Shown here: positions 33,266 through 45,218 of the stretch, piece after piece
How positions within the stretch are numbered: position 1 is the stretch's first letter
How the letters are laid out: each line of letters begins with the position of its first letter
Source of the DNA: Cloeon dipterum
Lineage: Eukaryota; Arthropoda; Insecta; Ephemeroptera; Baetidae
Direction: 5' to 3'
Assembly: GCF_949628265.1 (NCBI RefSeq)
Contig: NC_088789.1
Location: forward strand, 32,233,883-32,297,882
Length of the DNA: 64,000 nt
Translations under genes and position numbers: made by a program
Notes under the pieces: generated by a model
What the model was told of the DNA's origin: nothing
The model's input: only the letters and a program-made list of their open reading frames with translations
The model's database searches: none

Positions 33266-34171
33266 ATGCCACCCAAGAAAAGTCTGACGTCCAAGGGAGA
33301 AGGAAGACAAGCTGAGTACAGAAAAAAATGCCCTTACTGTGAAAATACTTACTCACAATCAGGACATCTCACAATACATATTAATGACAACCACAAAGCA
33401 GTCGCAATCAAATGTAAAACTGGAAGGTGCGCTGCCTATTTTCGCAATGAAGAGGAAAGAAAGAAGCACAAAGAGGACGTGCACGACAAGCCTAGGGAAC
33501 GACGAAAATATCCCTGCAAAATTTGTGGAAAAGAGTACTTAGAGAATAGGTATTGTTTGACGCATGTAAAAAATGAGCACAAGAAAAAAGTATTCAAATG
33601 CTCGTTTAATCGTTGCTGTTCTTACTTCTTCAATGAAATGGACCTGGAAACCCACTTAGACGATCAGCACAAAGAAGATGAAGAGGCAAAATCCCACAAA
33701 TGTGACAAATGCGATTACAAGACTGGGTTAAAAGACAATTTAAATACACATTATAAAACTATGCATGGAAAAGAAAGCTTGGAATGTGACAACTGCAAGA
33801 AGAAGTATGCGTCCAAGTTTACTTTGGAAAGACACATCAAATATAGTCATGTTATATTGACAGAATGCAGTCTTTGCACGAAGAAAGTTCTAAGGATTCA
33901 CGACCATTCGAGAAAGAAGCAATGCCAGTGGTGCAAAACAGAGTTTGAGTGTTCTGGACTTCTTGAAGCTCATAAAAATGACAGGAAGGATTGCAATCAA
34001 CCTTTGCATCAATGCACCAAGTGTTTGAAGGCCTTTCCAAAAAAATGGAGATTGGAACGCCACACGAAGAGCAAGACTTGTCAAACCCCCAACCTCAACC
34101 CTGAACACGAAATGCAAGGAACATCGGAAGAAGAGCGGTCCAAACAAGATGGTTCATCTGCCCAACCCTAA
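33266..34171 (+). CDS. B4: C2H2 protein lacking the last two fingers
   Basis: 301 residues. Fingers 1-9 are complete, including both C-x4-C fingers and the central module (CSLC...QCQWC...FECSG). The protein stops in the linker (SKQDGSSAQP, then TAA) where B2 has AAA. Sequence for fingers 10-11 follows but is decayed. B5 has the same stop, so the change predates that duplication, and a nine-finger protein may be the stable form of this subgroup. Start context and 5'UTR intron as in B2. Confidence 0.75.
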   Translation: MPPKKSLTSKGEGRQAEYRKKCPYCENTYSQSGHLTIHINDNHKAVAIKCKTGRCAAYFRNEEERKKHKEDVHDKPRERRKYPCKICGKEYLENRYCLTHVKNEHKKKVFKCSFNRCCSYFFNEMDLETHLDDQHKEDEEAKSHKCDKCDYKTGLKDNLNTHYKTMHGKESLECDNCKKKYASKFTLERHIKYSHVILTECSLCTKKVLRIHDHSRKKQCQWCKTEFECSGLLEAHKNDRKDCNQPLHQCTKCLKAFPKKWRLERHTKSKTCQTPNLNPEHEMQGTSEEERSKQDGSSAQP

Positions 34172-34885
34172 ACTCAACAGTTTCCATCGTTTCAACGCCT
34201 TGAAACTTCAACCTCTCTTCCAAACAAGGGTTATTTGATTAAAAATTCGAGTGTGAGCCGTGCCGGAAAAATTCCTGTTCTTGAAAAAACCTATTCAGTG
34301 CATTTGAGTAGCACACAGACGAAAGTAGATACAGTGATCCATATTTTAGATTGATAAATTCGATTATACGGTCCAGAAAATGTAAATATTTTGTAAATAG
34401 TTGTGAAATGCACTTTTGAATTTGAGCTTAGGGGCACCTCAATGCCATTTTTGTAAAAAGACTAAACATTCTACAGATTTTGTATAGCCAATTTTAATTC
34501 ACAAAATAAATTTTAACCAAGCATGCATGTAAACACGTTATTTGAATATCATCCATGACCTCCAAAACAAAATGTATAATCATATGTATATACATTTATT
34601 AGCTGCACGAAATTATATACATGAAAACGCCCAGATTGACATATTTTGCTGATTAGAATAGAATTAAAGAGTTGCGAAACAAAGTAATTGAATTGCATAA
34701 TCTGTGATATATTAAATAGAAAAGTAACGAAATATCGGTAAATGGCGAAGAGAAGATTAATAGCCGTGCAAAAGGCGCTGCAGGTGCACTGCTCAAGGGC
34801 TCATGCACTCGCAGTGAAAATAACTACATAGGATAAAAGTCTGCTTTTCAGCACATGCCAAAATTAATCTGTAGTTCATATACAA

Positions 34886-35170
34886 CACTGGGGGGCAAAT
34901 GTGCGATAAAATTGGTCCGCACTGCGCAGTTCCAAGATGGCGTGTGAATGTGGGAAAGAAAAAGCTCTAATATTAGATTGCCTTAAGTTTGTCAAGAGTT
35001 TGTTTTACGATCCAAAATGACACATAATTAGTACAAAAGTAATGCCAATTATAAGTCACAATAATGACGAAAACTTGGGTCTTTTCGCAAATTTTCACGT
35101 GACCATTTTTTTGCGCCGTGTACTCCACCCGACGCCATATCTTCGCGTGACACGAATCTGGTCCCCGCTG
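34886..35170. mobile_element. F3 foldback MITE, copy b
   Basis: Left CACTGGGGGGCAAATGTGCG. Right, inverted, CAGCGGGGACCAGATTCGTG. Arms include CTGCGCAGTTCCAAGATGGC against GACGCCATATCTTCG. Noncoding. Lies 3' of B4. Confidence 0.75.
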
Positions 35171-36692
35171 GTATACAAGAAGAGAAATAGAGTTTACAAA
35201 CTAATATTGACTATACGTTTCGTAAAGTGCAAATAGAGAGGAATTTTATACAAATTTTAAATTAAATGTAAAAATTAAGTTTTTGATCCAGGAGCGCAAG
35301 TGTTAAAGAGAAAAATTTATGAGTTATGCACGACTTTGTTCGATAACAAGGAAAATAGTTGAGAGTTTTGAAACGTGGCTAATGACTGGAAACAATTCAA
35401 AAAATGTGACGCAAACCACACGGATTCCAAATTTAAAAAAAAAATTAGGATATATGTATTGACATGCATATGCTATGTCAAAAAAAAACATCAAGTGAAT
35501 ACGCCTTAAGTCAGTAGCATCCCTTTTTTCTTTTCACGCCATTAAAATTTTATATTTAAGAGCGAACTCATCTAAATGTCTACAGCAACAGTTTTTGCTC
35601 AAAGGGAATTTTTTGGCTTTGGAATCAGATGCAAAGCAGGAACTTTTTTGTAAATATTTAAAATATAGTTTCAAAAAATATTGCCTGTACAGATTCTGAA
35701 AGGATGTTAAACAGCCAGAAGAAGAGGAAGAGAGCACGGACACAAAAAGGTCCTGTGGAATTTGGCAATGTCTACAATTTTTCAATTTTCTGATAGATCA
35801 GAGAGCGAGTCAAAAAGTTTCGTAACGCCAAACAACCAAAAAGGAGTAATGGTAATAAATTAAAGTTTTAAATTCTGTTAAATGCCAAATTCTAAATAAT
35901 TGAGATACATTATTAAAATTTTGAAATTAAATTTTTTCAAAAAGAGCTTACTTAGTGAATTTCTCCAACAAAAAATTAGTTTATATGACACGATTGGATT
36001 AATTTTTCCAAAGTCTATCCAACAGTATGATCCATTTTTTAAATGCCTTAAGTTGTGAACGAATAGGATTTAAAGTAGGTTTTGGAAGTCTTCAAAATGT
36101 ATACATTTTTTAAAGAAACTCTCGAACTAAATACAAATCTGGATTATCCTAATTATTGAACGATTAGTTTTTGCATCGGCAGTGAAAAAAATTTGATGAC
36201 GTTTTTCTGTATTAATAATCCTCTTTAAAGAATTTCTGTTGAATTGTCACAACACAATGCATGGTAACAGGTTTGAGAATTTAAAAATGATCAGGATAAA
36301 TTTTTGAGATTGCTCCGAAAGGAAAAACATTCAGCGAATGCAGCCGAACAACCCGATTTCTCTTTTTCTTTTCATTCCATCGCTCGATCGAGTCAAGAGA
36401 AAATGTTTTTCATTCACGCTGCTGCATATTTCGGCTATTGAGGACAAAATGTAATTATTGCAAGTTGAGGTTTGTTCATAATTTTTTCTGGTTTTATTTT
36501 CTTTTAATATATTTTATTGAAGATTTTGAAAATAATTAGCCTCATTTTGTGACTACCGGCCTACATGCTTATAAAACAAACTCTTGAAAAGAAGTTTTTA
36601 AAGAGAGGTAAGTATCATGCCGAAAAAATTTGATTCTTCTGAATTTAACCTTTTTTACTTTCCAGCTGAGAATTTGATTTTTCCTGGTAGAA
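35171..36692. other. Spacer B4-B5, copied at 41,326-42,852
   Basis: AT-rich noncoding DNA that matches the B6-B7 spacer over nearly its whole length, and includes an older diverged copy of the B 3' flank (AACATCAAGTGAATACGCC). The last 350 bases are the conserved B leader with its 5'UTR intron. No gene recognised. Confidence 0.6.
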
Positions 36693-37598
36693 ATGCCACC
36701 CAAGAAAAGTCTGACGTCCAAGGGAGAAGGAAGACAAGCTGAGGAAAGAAAAAAATGCCCCTACTGTGAAAATACTTACTCACAATCAGGACATCTCACA
36801 GTACATGTCAAAAAAAGACACAAAGCAGTCTTAATCAGGTGTAAAAATGGATTGTGCGCTGCCTATTTTCTCACTGAAGTGGAAAGGAACAAGCACAACG
36901 AGGATGTGCACGACAAGGCTAGGGAACGACGAAAATATCCCTGCAAAATTTGTGGAAAAGAGTACTTAGAGAAAAGGAATTGTTTGAAGCATGTCAAAGA
37001 AAAGCACGAGAAAAATGTATTCAAATGCTCGTTTAATCGTTGCTGTTCTTACTTCTTCAATGAAATGGACCTGGAAACCCACTTAGATGATCAGCACAAA
37101 GAAGATGAAGAGGCAAAATCCCACAAATGTGACAAATGCGATTACAAGACTAGGTTAAAAGGCAATTTAAATACACATTCTAAAACTATGCATGGAAAAG
37201 AAAGTTTGGAATGTGACAACTGCAAGAAAAAGTATGCGTCCAAGGCTTCTTTGGAAAGACACATCAAATGTAAGTATATTGCATTGACAAAATGCAGTCT
37301 TTGCAAGAAGAAAGTTTCATCGATGCACAAACATTCGAAAAAGAAGATATGCCGGCGGTGCAAAACAGAGTTTCTTTGTTCTGGACTTCTTGCTTGTCAT
37401 CAGAAGGACAGAAAGGACTGCGAGCCACCTTTGCATAAATGCACCAAGTGTTTGAAGGCCTTTCCAAAAAAATGGAGATTGGAACGCCACACGAAGAGCA
37501 AGACTTGTCAAACCCCCAACCTCAACCCTGAACACGAAATGCAAGGAACATCGGAAGAAGAGCGGTCCAAACAAGATGGTTCATCTGCCCAACCCTAA
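36693..37598 (+). CDS. B5: C2H2 protein lacking the last two fingers
   Basis: 301 residues with fingers 1-9 and the same stop after SSAQP as B4. The N-terminal fingers resemble B3 (SQSGHLTVHV, RCKNGLCAAYF) while the end is identical to B4 (CQTPNLNPEHEMQG), a mosaic that suggests gene conversion. No tektin copy precedes it. The 5'UTR intron (GTAAGTATC...TTTCCAG) is present. Confidence 0.75.
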   Translation: MPPKKSLTSKGEGRQAEERKKCPYCENTYSQSGHLTVHVKKRHKAVLIRCKNGLCAAYFLTEVERNKHNEDVHDKARERRKYPCKICGKEYLEKRNCLKHVKEKHEKNVFKCSFNRCCSYFFNEMDLETHLDDQHKEDEEAKSHKCDKCDYKTRLKGNLNTHSKTMHGKESLECDNCKKKYASKASLERHIKCKYIALTKCSLCKKKVSSMHKHSKKKICRRCKTEFLCSGLLACHQKDRKDCEPPLHKCTKCLKAFPKKWRLERHTKSKTCQTPNLNPEHEMQGTSEEERSKQDGSSAQP

Positions 37599-38308
37599 AC
37601 TCAACAGTTTCCATCGTTTCAACTTCTTGAAACTTCAACCTCTCTTCCAAACAAGGGTTATTTGAATAAAATTCGAGTATGAGCCGTGCCGGAAAAATTC
37701 CCGTTCTCGAAAAAACCTATTCAGTACTTTTGAGTAGCACAGACGAAACTAGATAAGAGTGATCCATATTTTAGATTGGTAAGTTGTGATTGTATGGTCC
37801 AGAAAATGTAAATAATTTGTAAATAGTTGGGCAATGCCCTTTTGAATTTGAGCTTAGGGGCACCTCAATGCCATTTTTGTAAAAAGACTAAACATTCTAC
37901 AGATTTTGTACAGCCAATTTCAATTCCCACAATAAAATTTGACCAAGCATGCATGTAAACACGTTATTTGAATAACATCCATTACCTCCAAAAGAAAATT
38001 TATAATCCTATGTTTACATACTCATATATTAGCTACACGAAAACGTCCAGATTGATCCATTATGCTGAATAAAATAGAAATAAAGAGTTCTAAACAAAAT
38101 AATTGAATGCATAATCTGTGATATATCTAATAGAAAAGTAACGAAATATTGCAATTTGGAGAAGAGAAGAGATTAATAGCCGTGCAAAAGGCGCTGCAGA
38201 TGCACTCAGCACTGCTCAAGTGCTCATGCACTCGCAGTGAAAATAACTATATAGGATAAAAGTCTGCTTTTCAGCACATGCCAAAATTAATCTGTAGTTC
38301 ATATACAA

Positions 38309-38596
38309 CACTGGGGGGGGGGGGGGGCAAATGTGCGATAAAATTGGTCCGCACTGCGCAGTTCCAAGATGGCGTGTGACTGTGGGAAGCTCAAAGCTAT
38401 CTTTGAATTCCCGTACGAGTGTCGAGAGTTTGTTTTTACGATCCAAAAGAAACAATTAGTACAAAAGTAATGCCAATTATGGGTCACAAAAATGACGAAA
38501 ACTTGGTTCTTTTCGCACATTTTAACATGACCATTTTCCCAAACCGTACTCCCCCGAACGCCATATGTTCGCATCGCACGAATCTGGACCCCGCTG
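38309..38596. mobile_element. F3 foldback MITE, copy c, with a 15-G run
   Basis: Same element as copy b. The G run inside the left end (38313-38327) has grown to 15 from 6. The right end CCCCGCTG is followed directly by TTAAATACCAAATTC, so about 700 bases present after copies b and d are deleted here. Confidence 0.75.
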
Positions 38597-39414
38597 TTAA
38601 ATACCAAATTCTAAATAATTGAGCTACATTCTGAATATTTGAAGTTAAATAGAGCCCATTTTTCAAAGAAATTTGTAAATTTATCTCCCAAAAATTATTT
38701 TTAAGACACGATTGGATCAATTTTTCCAAAAGTCTATCCAACCGTATGATCCATTTTTTAAATACCTTAAGTTGTGAACGAATAAGATTTAAAGTAGGAA
38801 TTGGCAATCTTCAAAATTTATCCATTTTTTTAAAGAAACTCTCGAACTAAATACAAATCTGGATTATCCTAATTATTGAATGATTAGTTTTTGCATCGGC
38901 AGTGAAAAAATTAAATGAAGTTTTTCTGTATTAATAATCCTCTTTAAAGAATTTCTGTTGAATTGTCACAACACAATATATGATATCGGGCTTGAGAATT
39001 TAAAAATGATCAGGAGAAATTTTTGAGATTGCTCCGAAAGGAAAAATATTCCGCGAATGCAGCCGAAAAACCCGGTTTCTCTTTTTCTTTTCATTCCATC
39101 GCTCGATCGAGTCAAGAGCAAATGTTTTTCATTCACGCTGCTGCATATTTTGGCTATTGACGACAAAATGTAATTCTTGCAAGTTGAGGTTTGTTCATAA
39201 TTTTTTCTGGTTTTATTTTCTTTTAATATATTTTATTGAAGATTTTGAAAATAATTAGCCTCATTTTGTGACTACCGGCCTACATGCTTATAAAACAAAC
39301 TCTTGAAAAGAAGTTTTTAAAGAGAGGTAAGGATCATGCCTAAAAAATTAGATTCTTCTGAATTTAACCTTTTTTACTTCCCAGCTGAAAATTTGTATTT
39401 TTCCTGGTAGAAAA

Positions 39415-40233
39415 ATGCCACCCAAGAAAAGTCTGACGTCCAAGGGAGAAGGAAAAGAAGCTGAGAAAAGAAAAAAATGCCTCTACTGTGAAAATACTTA
39501 CTCACAATCAGGACATCTCACAATACATATTAATGACAACCACAAAGCAGTCGCAATCAAATGTAAAACTGGAAGGTGCGCCGTCTATTTTCGCACTGAA
39601 GAGGAAAGAAAGAAGCACATCGAAGAGGTGCACGACAAGGCTAGGGAACGACGAAAATATCCCTGCATTATTTGTGAAAAAGAGTACTTATATTATAGGG
39701 ATTGTTTGAAGCATGTCAAAGACAAGCACGAGAAAAATGTATTCAAATGCTCATTTTATCGTTGCTATTCTTACTTCTTGAATGAAATGGACCTGGAAAC
39801 CCACTTAGATGATCAACACAAAGAAGATGAAGAGGCAAAATCCCAAAAATGTGACAAATGCGATTACAAGACTAGGTTAAAAGGACATTTAAATCAACAT
39901 TCTAAAATTATGCATGGAAAAGAAAGCTTGGAATGTGACAACTGCCAGAAGAAGTATTCATCCAAGTATTCTTTGGAAAAACACATGCGTGACGCTCACA
40001 TATTGACAACATGCGGATATTGCAAGAAGGACGTTCTATGGATGAAGGGCCATTCAATAAAGAAGAGTTGCAGACGATGCAAAAGAGTGTTTGAGTGTTC
40101 TGGGTTTCTTGAAGCTCATGAGAATGACAGAAAGGATTGCAATTCACCTTTGCATCAATGCACCAAGTGTTTGAAGGATTTTCCATGCAAAAGCAAATTG
40201 GAACGCCACATGAAGAAGAAGACTTGTAATTAA
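39415..40233 (+). CDS. B6: C2H2 protein, C-terminally truncated
   Basis: 272 residues. Fingers 1-9 with the B1/B8 type of central module (CGYCKKDVLWMKGH, CRRCKRVFECSG). A 4-base insertion after KKKTC gives AAT TAA and ends the protein. B1 and B8 continue here with AAACYC. Some substitutions are unusual (CRCYSYF for CRCCSYF, CEKEYL for CGKEYL) but no zinc ligand is lost. May be a shortened functional gene or an early pseudogene. Confidence 0.7.
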   Translation: MPPKKSLTSKGEGKEAEKRKKCLYCENTYSQSGHLTIHINDNHKAVAIKCKTGRCAVYFRTEEERKKHIEEVHDKARERRKYPCIICEKEYLYYRDCLKHVKDKHEKNVFKCSFYRCYSYFLNEMDLETHLDDQHKEDEEAKSQKCDKCDYKTRLKGHLNQHSKIMHGKESLECDNCQKKYSSKYSLEKHMRDAHILTTCGYCKKDVLWMKGHSIKKSCRRCKRVFECSGFLEAHENDRKDCNSPLHQCTKCLKDFPCKSKLERHMKKKTCN

Positions 40234-41035
40234 ACTCCTTAACCCAAACACTGAACACGAAATGCAAGGAACATCGGAAGAAGAGAAGTCCAAACAAGAT
40301 GGTTAATCTGCCCATTCCTAAACTCAACAGTTTCCATCGTTTCAACGCCTTGAAACTTCAACCTTTCTTCCAAACAAGGTTTATTTGATTAAAAATTCGA
40401 ATGTGAGCCGTGCCGGAAAAATTCCTGTTCTTGAAAAAACCTATTCAGTGCATTTGAGTAGCACAGACGAAAATAGATAAGAGTGATCCATATTTTAGAT
40501 TGGTAAGTTGCGATTATTCGGTTCAGTAAATGTAAATATTTTGTAAATAGTTGTGCAATGCACTTTTGAATTTGAGCTAAGGGGCACCTCAATGCCATTT
40601 TTGTAAAAAGACTAAACATTCTACGGATTTTGTATAGCCAACTTCCATTCAGAAAATAAAATTTGACCAAACATGCATGTAAACACGTTATTTGAATAAC
40701 ATCCATTACCTAAAAAAGAAAATTTAATCATATCTATATACATTTATTAGCCGCACGAAATTATATACACGAAAACGCCCAGATTGACATATTTTGCTGA
40801 TTAGAATAGAAATAAAGAGTTGCGAAACAAAATAATTGAATTGCATATTCTGTGATATATTAAATAGAAAAGTAACGAAATATCGGTAAATGGCGAAGAG
40901 AAGATTAATAGCCGTGCAAAAGGCGCTGCAGGTGCACTGCTCAAGGGCTCATGCACTCGCAGTGAAAATAACTATATAGATATGATAAGTCTGCTTTTCA
41001 GCGGATGCAAAAATTAATCTGTATTTCATATACAA

Positions 41036-41325
41036 CACCGAGGGGGGAGGCAGATTTGCGATAAAATTGGTCCGCACTGCGCAGTTCTAAGATGGCGTGT
41101 GAATGTGGAATAAGCAGAAAGCTATTTTTGAATTCCCGTAGGAGTGTCAAGATAGTTTGGTTTTACAATCTAAAAGACACATAATTAGTACAAAAGTAAT
41201 GCCAATTATAAGTCACAATAATGACGAAAACTTGGGTCCTTTCGCACATTTTCACGTGACCATTTTCCCGCGCCGTACTCCCCCGGACGCCATATCTGCG
41301 CGTCGCACGAGGCTGGTCCCCGCTG
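41036..41325. mobile_element. F3 foldback MITE, copy d
   Basis: Left CACCGAGGGGGGAGGCAG, right GGTCCCCGCTG, same arms as copies b and c. It is followed by a copy of the B4-B5 spacer. Confidence 0.75.
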
Positions 41326-42852
41326 ATATTATTATTCAAGAAGAGAAATTGAGTTTACAAAATAATATTGACTATACGTTTCGTAAAGTGCAAATAGAGA
41401 GAAATTTTATACCAATTTTAAATTAAATGTAAAAATTAAGTTTTTGAACCAGGAGCGCAAGTATTAAAGAGAAAAATTTACGAGTTATGCACGACGACGT
41501 TGTTAGGTAAGAAGGAAAATAGTTGAGAGTTTTGAAACGTGGCTAATGACTGGAAACAATTCAAAAAATGTGACGCAACCACACGGATTCCAAATTTAAA
41601 AAAATGGGATATAATGCATTGACATGCATATGCTATGTCAAATAAAAACATCAAGTGAATACGCCTTAAGTCAGTAGCATCCTTTTTTTCTTTTCACGCC
41701 TTTAAAAGATTATATTTAAGAGCGAACTCATCTAAATGTCTACAGCAACAGTTTTTGTTCAAAGGATATTTTTTGGCTTTGGAATCAGATGCAAAGCAGG
41801 AATTTTTTGTTAAAATTTAAAATATAGTTTCAAAAAATATTGCCTGTACAGATTCTGAAAGGATATTAAACGGCCAGAAGAAGAGAAAGAGAGCACGGAC
41901 ACAAAAAGGTCCTGTGGAATTTGGCAATGTCTACAATTTTTCAATTTTCTGCTAGATCAGAGAGCGAGTCAAAAAGTTTCGTAACGCCAAACAACCAAAA
42001 AGCTGTAATGGTAAAAAATTAAAGTTTTAAATTCCGTTAAATGCCAAATTCTAAATAATTAAGATACATTATTAAAAATTTGAAATTAAATTTTTTCAAA
42101 AAGAGCTTACTTAGTGAATTTCTCCAACAAAAAATTAATTTATATGACACGATTGGATTAATTTTTCCAAAGTCTATCCAACAGTAAGATCCATTTTTTA
42201 AATGCCTTAAGTTGTGAACGAATAGGATTTAAAGTAGGTTTTGGAAGTCTTCAAAATGTATACATTTTTTAAAGAAACTCTCGAACTAAATACAAATCTG
42301 GATTATCCTAATTATTGAACGATTAGTTTTTGCATCGGCAGTGAAAAAAATTTGATGACGTTTTTCTGTATTAATAATCCTCTTTAAAGAATTTCTGTTG
42401 AATTGTCACAACACAATGCATGGTAACAGGTTTGAGAATTTAAAAATGATCAGGAGAAATTTTTGAGATTGCTCCGAAAGGAAAAACATTCAGTGAATGC
42501 AGCCGAACAACCCGATTTCTCTTTTTCTTTTCATTCCATCGCTCGATCGAGTCAAGAGAAAATGTTTTTCATTCACGCTGCTGCATATTTTGGCTATTGA
42601 CGACAAAATGTAATTCTTCCAAGTTGAGGTTTGTTCATAATTTTTTCTGGTTTTATTTTCTTTTAATTATATTTTATTAAAGATTTTGAAAGTAATTAGC
42701 CTCATTTTGTTACTGCCGGCCTACATGCTTAAAAAACAAATCTCTTGAAAGAGGTTTTTAAATAGAGGTAAAGATCATGCCGAAAAAATTAGATTCTTCT
42801 GAATTTAACCTTTTTTACTTTCCAGCTGAGAATTTGTATTTTTCTGGTAGAA
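41326..42852. other. Spacer B6-B7, duplicate of the B4-B5 spacer
   Basis: Closely parallels 35,171-36,692 in order and sequence. Noncoding, AT-rich, ending in the conserved B leader and 5'UTR intron. Confidence 0.6.
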
Positions 42853-43954
42853 ATGCCACCTAAGAAAAGTCTGACGTCCAAGGGAGAAGGAAAAGAAGCT
42901 GAGAAAAGAAAAAAAAGCCTCTACTGTGAAAATACTTACTCAACATCAGGAAATTTCACAGTACATGTCGAAAAAAACCACAAAACAGTCTTAATCAGGT
43001 GTAAAAATGAAAGGTGCGCTGCCTATTTTCGCACTGAAGAGGAAAGGAACAAGCACAACGAGAAGGTGCATGAAAAGCCTAGGGAACGACGAAAATATCC
43101 CTGCATCGTTTGTGGAAAAGAGTACTCATATTATAGGGATTGTTTGAAGCATGTCGAAGAAAAGCACAAGAAAAATGTATTCAAATGCTCGTTTAATCAT
43201 TGCTGTTCTTACTTCTTGAATGAAATTGAGCTGGACACCCACTTAGAGAGTCGGCACAAAAAAGATGAAGAGCATGAAATCTTCAAGTGTACGGAATGCG
43301 ATTACAGGGGACTTATCCAATTTTAAAAGACATGGTAACCTTATGCATGGAAAAGAAAGCTTGGAATGTGACAACTGCAAGAAGAAGTATTCATCCAAGG
43401 CTTCTTTGGAAACACACATCAAATATAATTATGTTATATTGAAAAAATGCAGATTTTGCACGCAGAATGTTCCAAGGATTAACGACCATTCGAAAAAGAA
43501 GCAATGCAAGCGGTGCAAAACAGAGTTTCTTTGTTCTGGACTTCTTGCTGGTCATCAGAAGGATAGAAAGGACTGCAAGCCACCTTTGCATAAATGCACC
43601 AATTGTTTGAAGGTCTTTTAAAAAAAATGGAATTTAAAATGCCACACGAAGAGCAAGACTTGTCAAACCCTCAAGTCCAACACTGAACAAGAAATGCAAG
43701 AAGCAACGGAAGAAGAGAAGTCCAAACAAGATGGTTCAACTGTCCAACCCAAAACTCAAGAAGAGACCTCCAACTTGATACATTGCGCGCACTGCCCTGA
43801 TAGTTTCCCTCGTTTCAATGCCTTGAAACGGCATCTCTTTTCCAAACACGGTTTGATTGACGGAAGATTCGAGTGCGAGCCGTGCCAGAAGAAATTCCTC
43901 TTCTTGAATAATCTTATTCAGCACTTTCGTGTTGCACATATGAAAACAGATTGA
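42853..43954 (+). pseudogene. B7: C2H2 pseudogene
   Basis: The first Cys of finger 1 is Ser (KKSLYC). The frame shifts in finger 5 (CTECDYRG, then a stop at 43326). Fingers 6-8 continue in another frame (43,300-43,621) and stop with TAA after CTNCLKVF. The final two fingers are intact in a third segment ending at 43954 (CAHCPDSF...CEPCQKKF). At least two disabling changes make it a clear pseudogene, though it still holds an undamaged 3' end that could donate sequence to other copies. Confidence 0.9.
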
Positions 43955-44829
43955 GATTTCCAGATTTTAGATTAGAAAGAGATTATTCGGTTCATTAAAT
44001 GTAAATATTTAGTAAATAGTTGTGCAATGCACTTTTAAATTTGAGCTTAGGGGCACCTCAGTGCAATTTGAGTAAAAAAAACTAAACATTCTATAGATTT
44101 TGTATAACCAACTTCATTCCGCAAAATAAAATTTGACCAAACATGCATGTAAACACGTTATTTGAATTACATCCATTCCCTCCAAAAGAAAATATATAAT
44201 CAAATGTATGTACGCATATATTATCTGCACGGAAACGCCCAGATTATTGACCTATTTTTTGCTGATTAGAATAGAAATAAGGAGTTCAAAACATAATAAT
44301 TGAATTGCATAATCTGTGATATATTTAATAGAAAAGTAACGAAATATTGCAAAAAGGCGAAGAGAAGATTATTAGCCGTGCAAAAGACGCTGCAGGTGCA
44401 CTACTTAAGTGCTCATATATGCACTGTCAAATAAAAACATCAAGTGAATATACGCCTGAAGTCAGTGGCATCCCTTTATTTCTTTTCACACCTTTAAGTG
44501 ATTACATTAAAAGTGAACTCATAAATGTCCAGCAACGGTTCTTTGCTCTAAAGATATTTGGCTTCGCGCCGGAACAAGGATGTGAATCAGGAAATTTTCT
44601 GTTGAAATTTAAAATCATATCTAAAAAAGATTGCTTTTGAAGATTCCGAAAGGATAAAATAGCTGGCAATAAGGAATTAATAAGAGGATGAGAGACAAAA
44701 AATACAGAAAAATTGCAAATTTTGCAATTTTTTCATTTTTCTAAAATATTAGAGCGCGCGTCATAGTGTCGTATTGCTAAACAACCAAAAAGCTGTAATG
44801 GTAATCAATTACAGTTTTAACTGAATAAT

Positions 44830-45215
44830 TTAAAGACCGTCTTTGACGACAAGTCGATTCCTGAGGGTCGAATTAATTAGAGTGTGTATTTTTTCCGACC
44901 ATAAAGTTCAGCGCGGCGTAAGAGCGTTTTTCCCGCCAAAACAATATGAACGACAATGCGAGAAGTGCGCATGCGTCAGACCTGGTTTGAGCACTTTTGC
45001 AGAGAGACCGGCTGTACGAATGACTTCTTTGTTAAATCCAGCCAGCTCTCACGCATGCGCACTTCTCGCAAATACGTTCGTATTGTTTTGGCGGGAAAAA
45101 AGTTCGCACGTAGCGCTGGTCTTTTTGGATGGTAAAAATATCAATTTTACCAAATTCAACCCTCAGGAATTGATTGGTGTGCTCAGAAACGTCGTCAAAA
45201 TGGACGTTCTTTGAG
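44830..45215. mobile_element. F2 foldback MITE, copy e
   Basis: Left end TTAAAGACCGTCTTTGACGA, right end GACGTTCTTTGAG directly before T5 exon 4. Both E2F-like motifs and GTGCGCATGCGTCA / ACGCATGCGCAC are intact. The left arm and preceding flank (from about 44,400) are nearly identical to the B1 3' flank and F2 copy b. Confidence 0.85.
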
Positions 45216-45218
45216 TAC

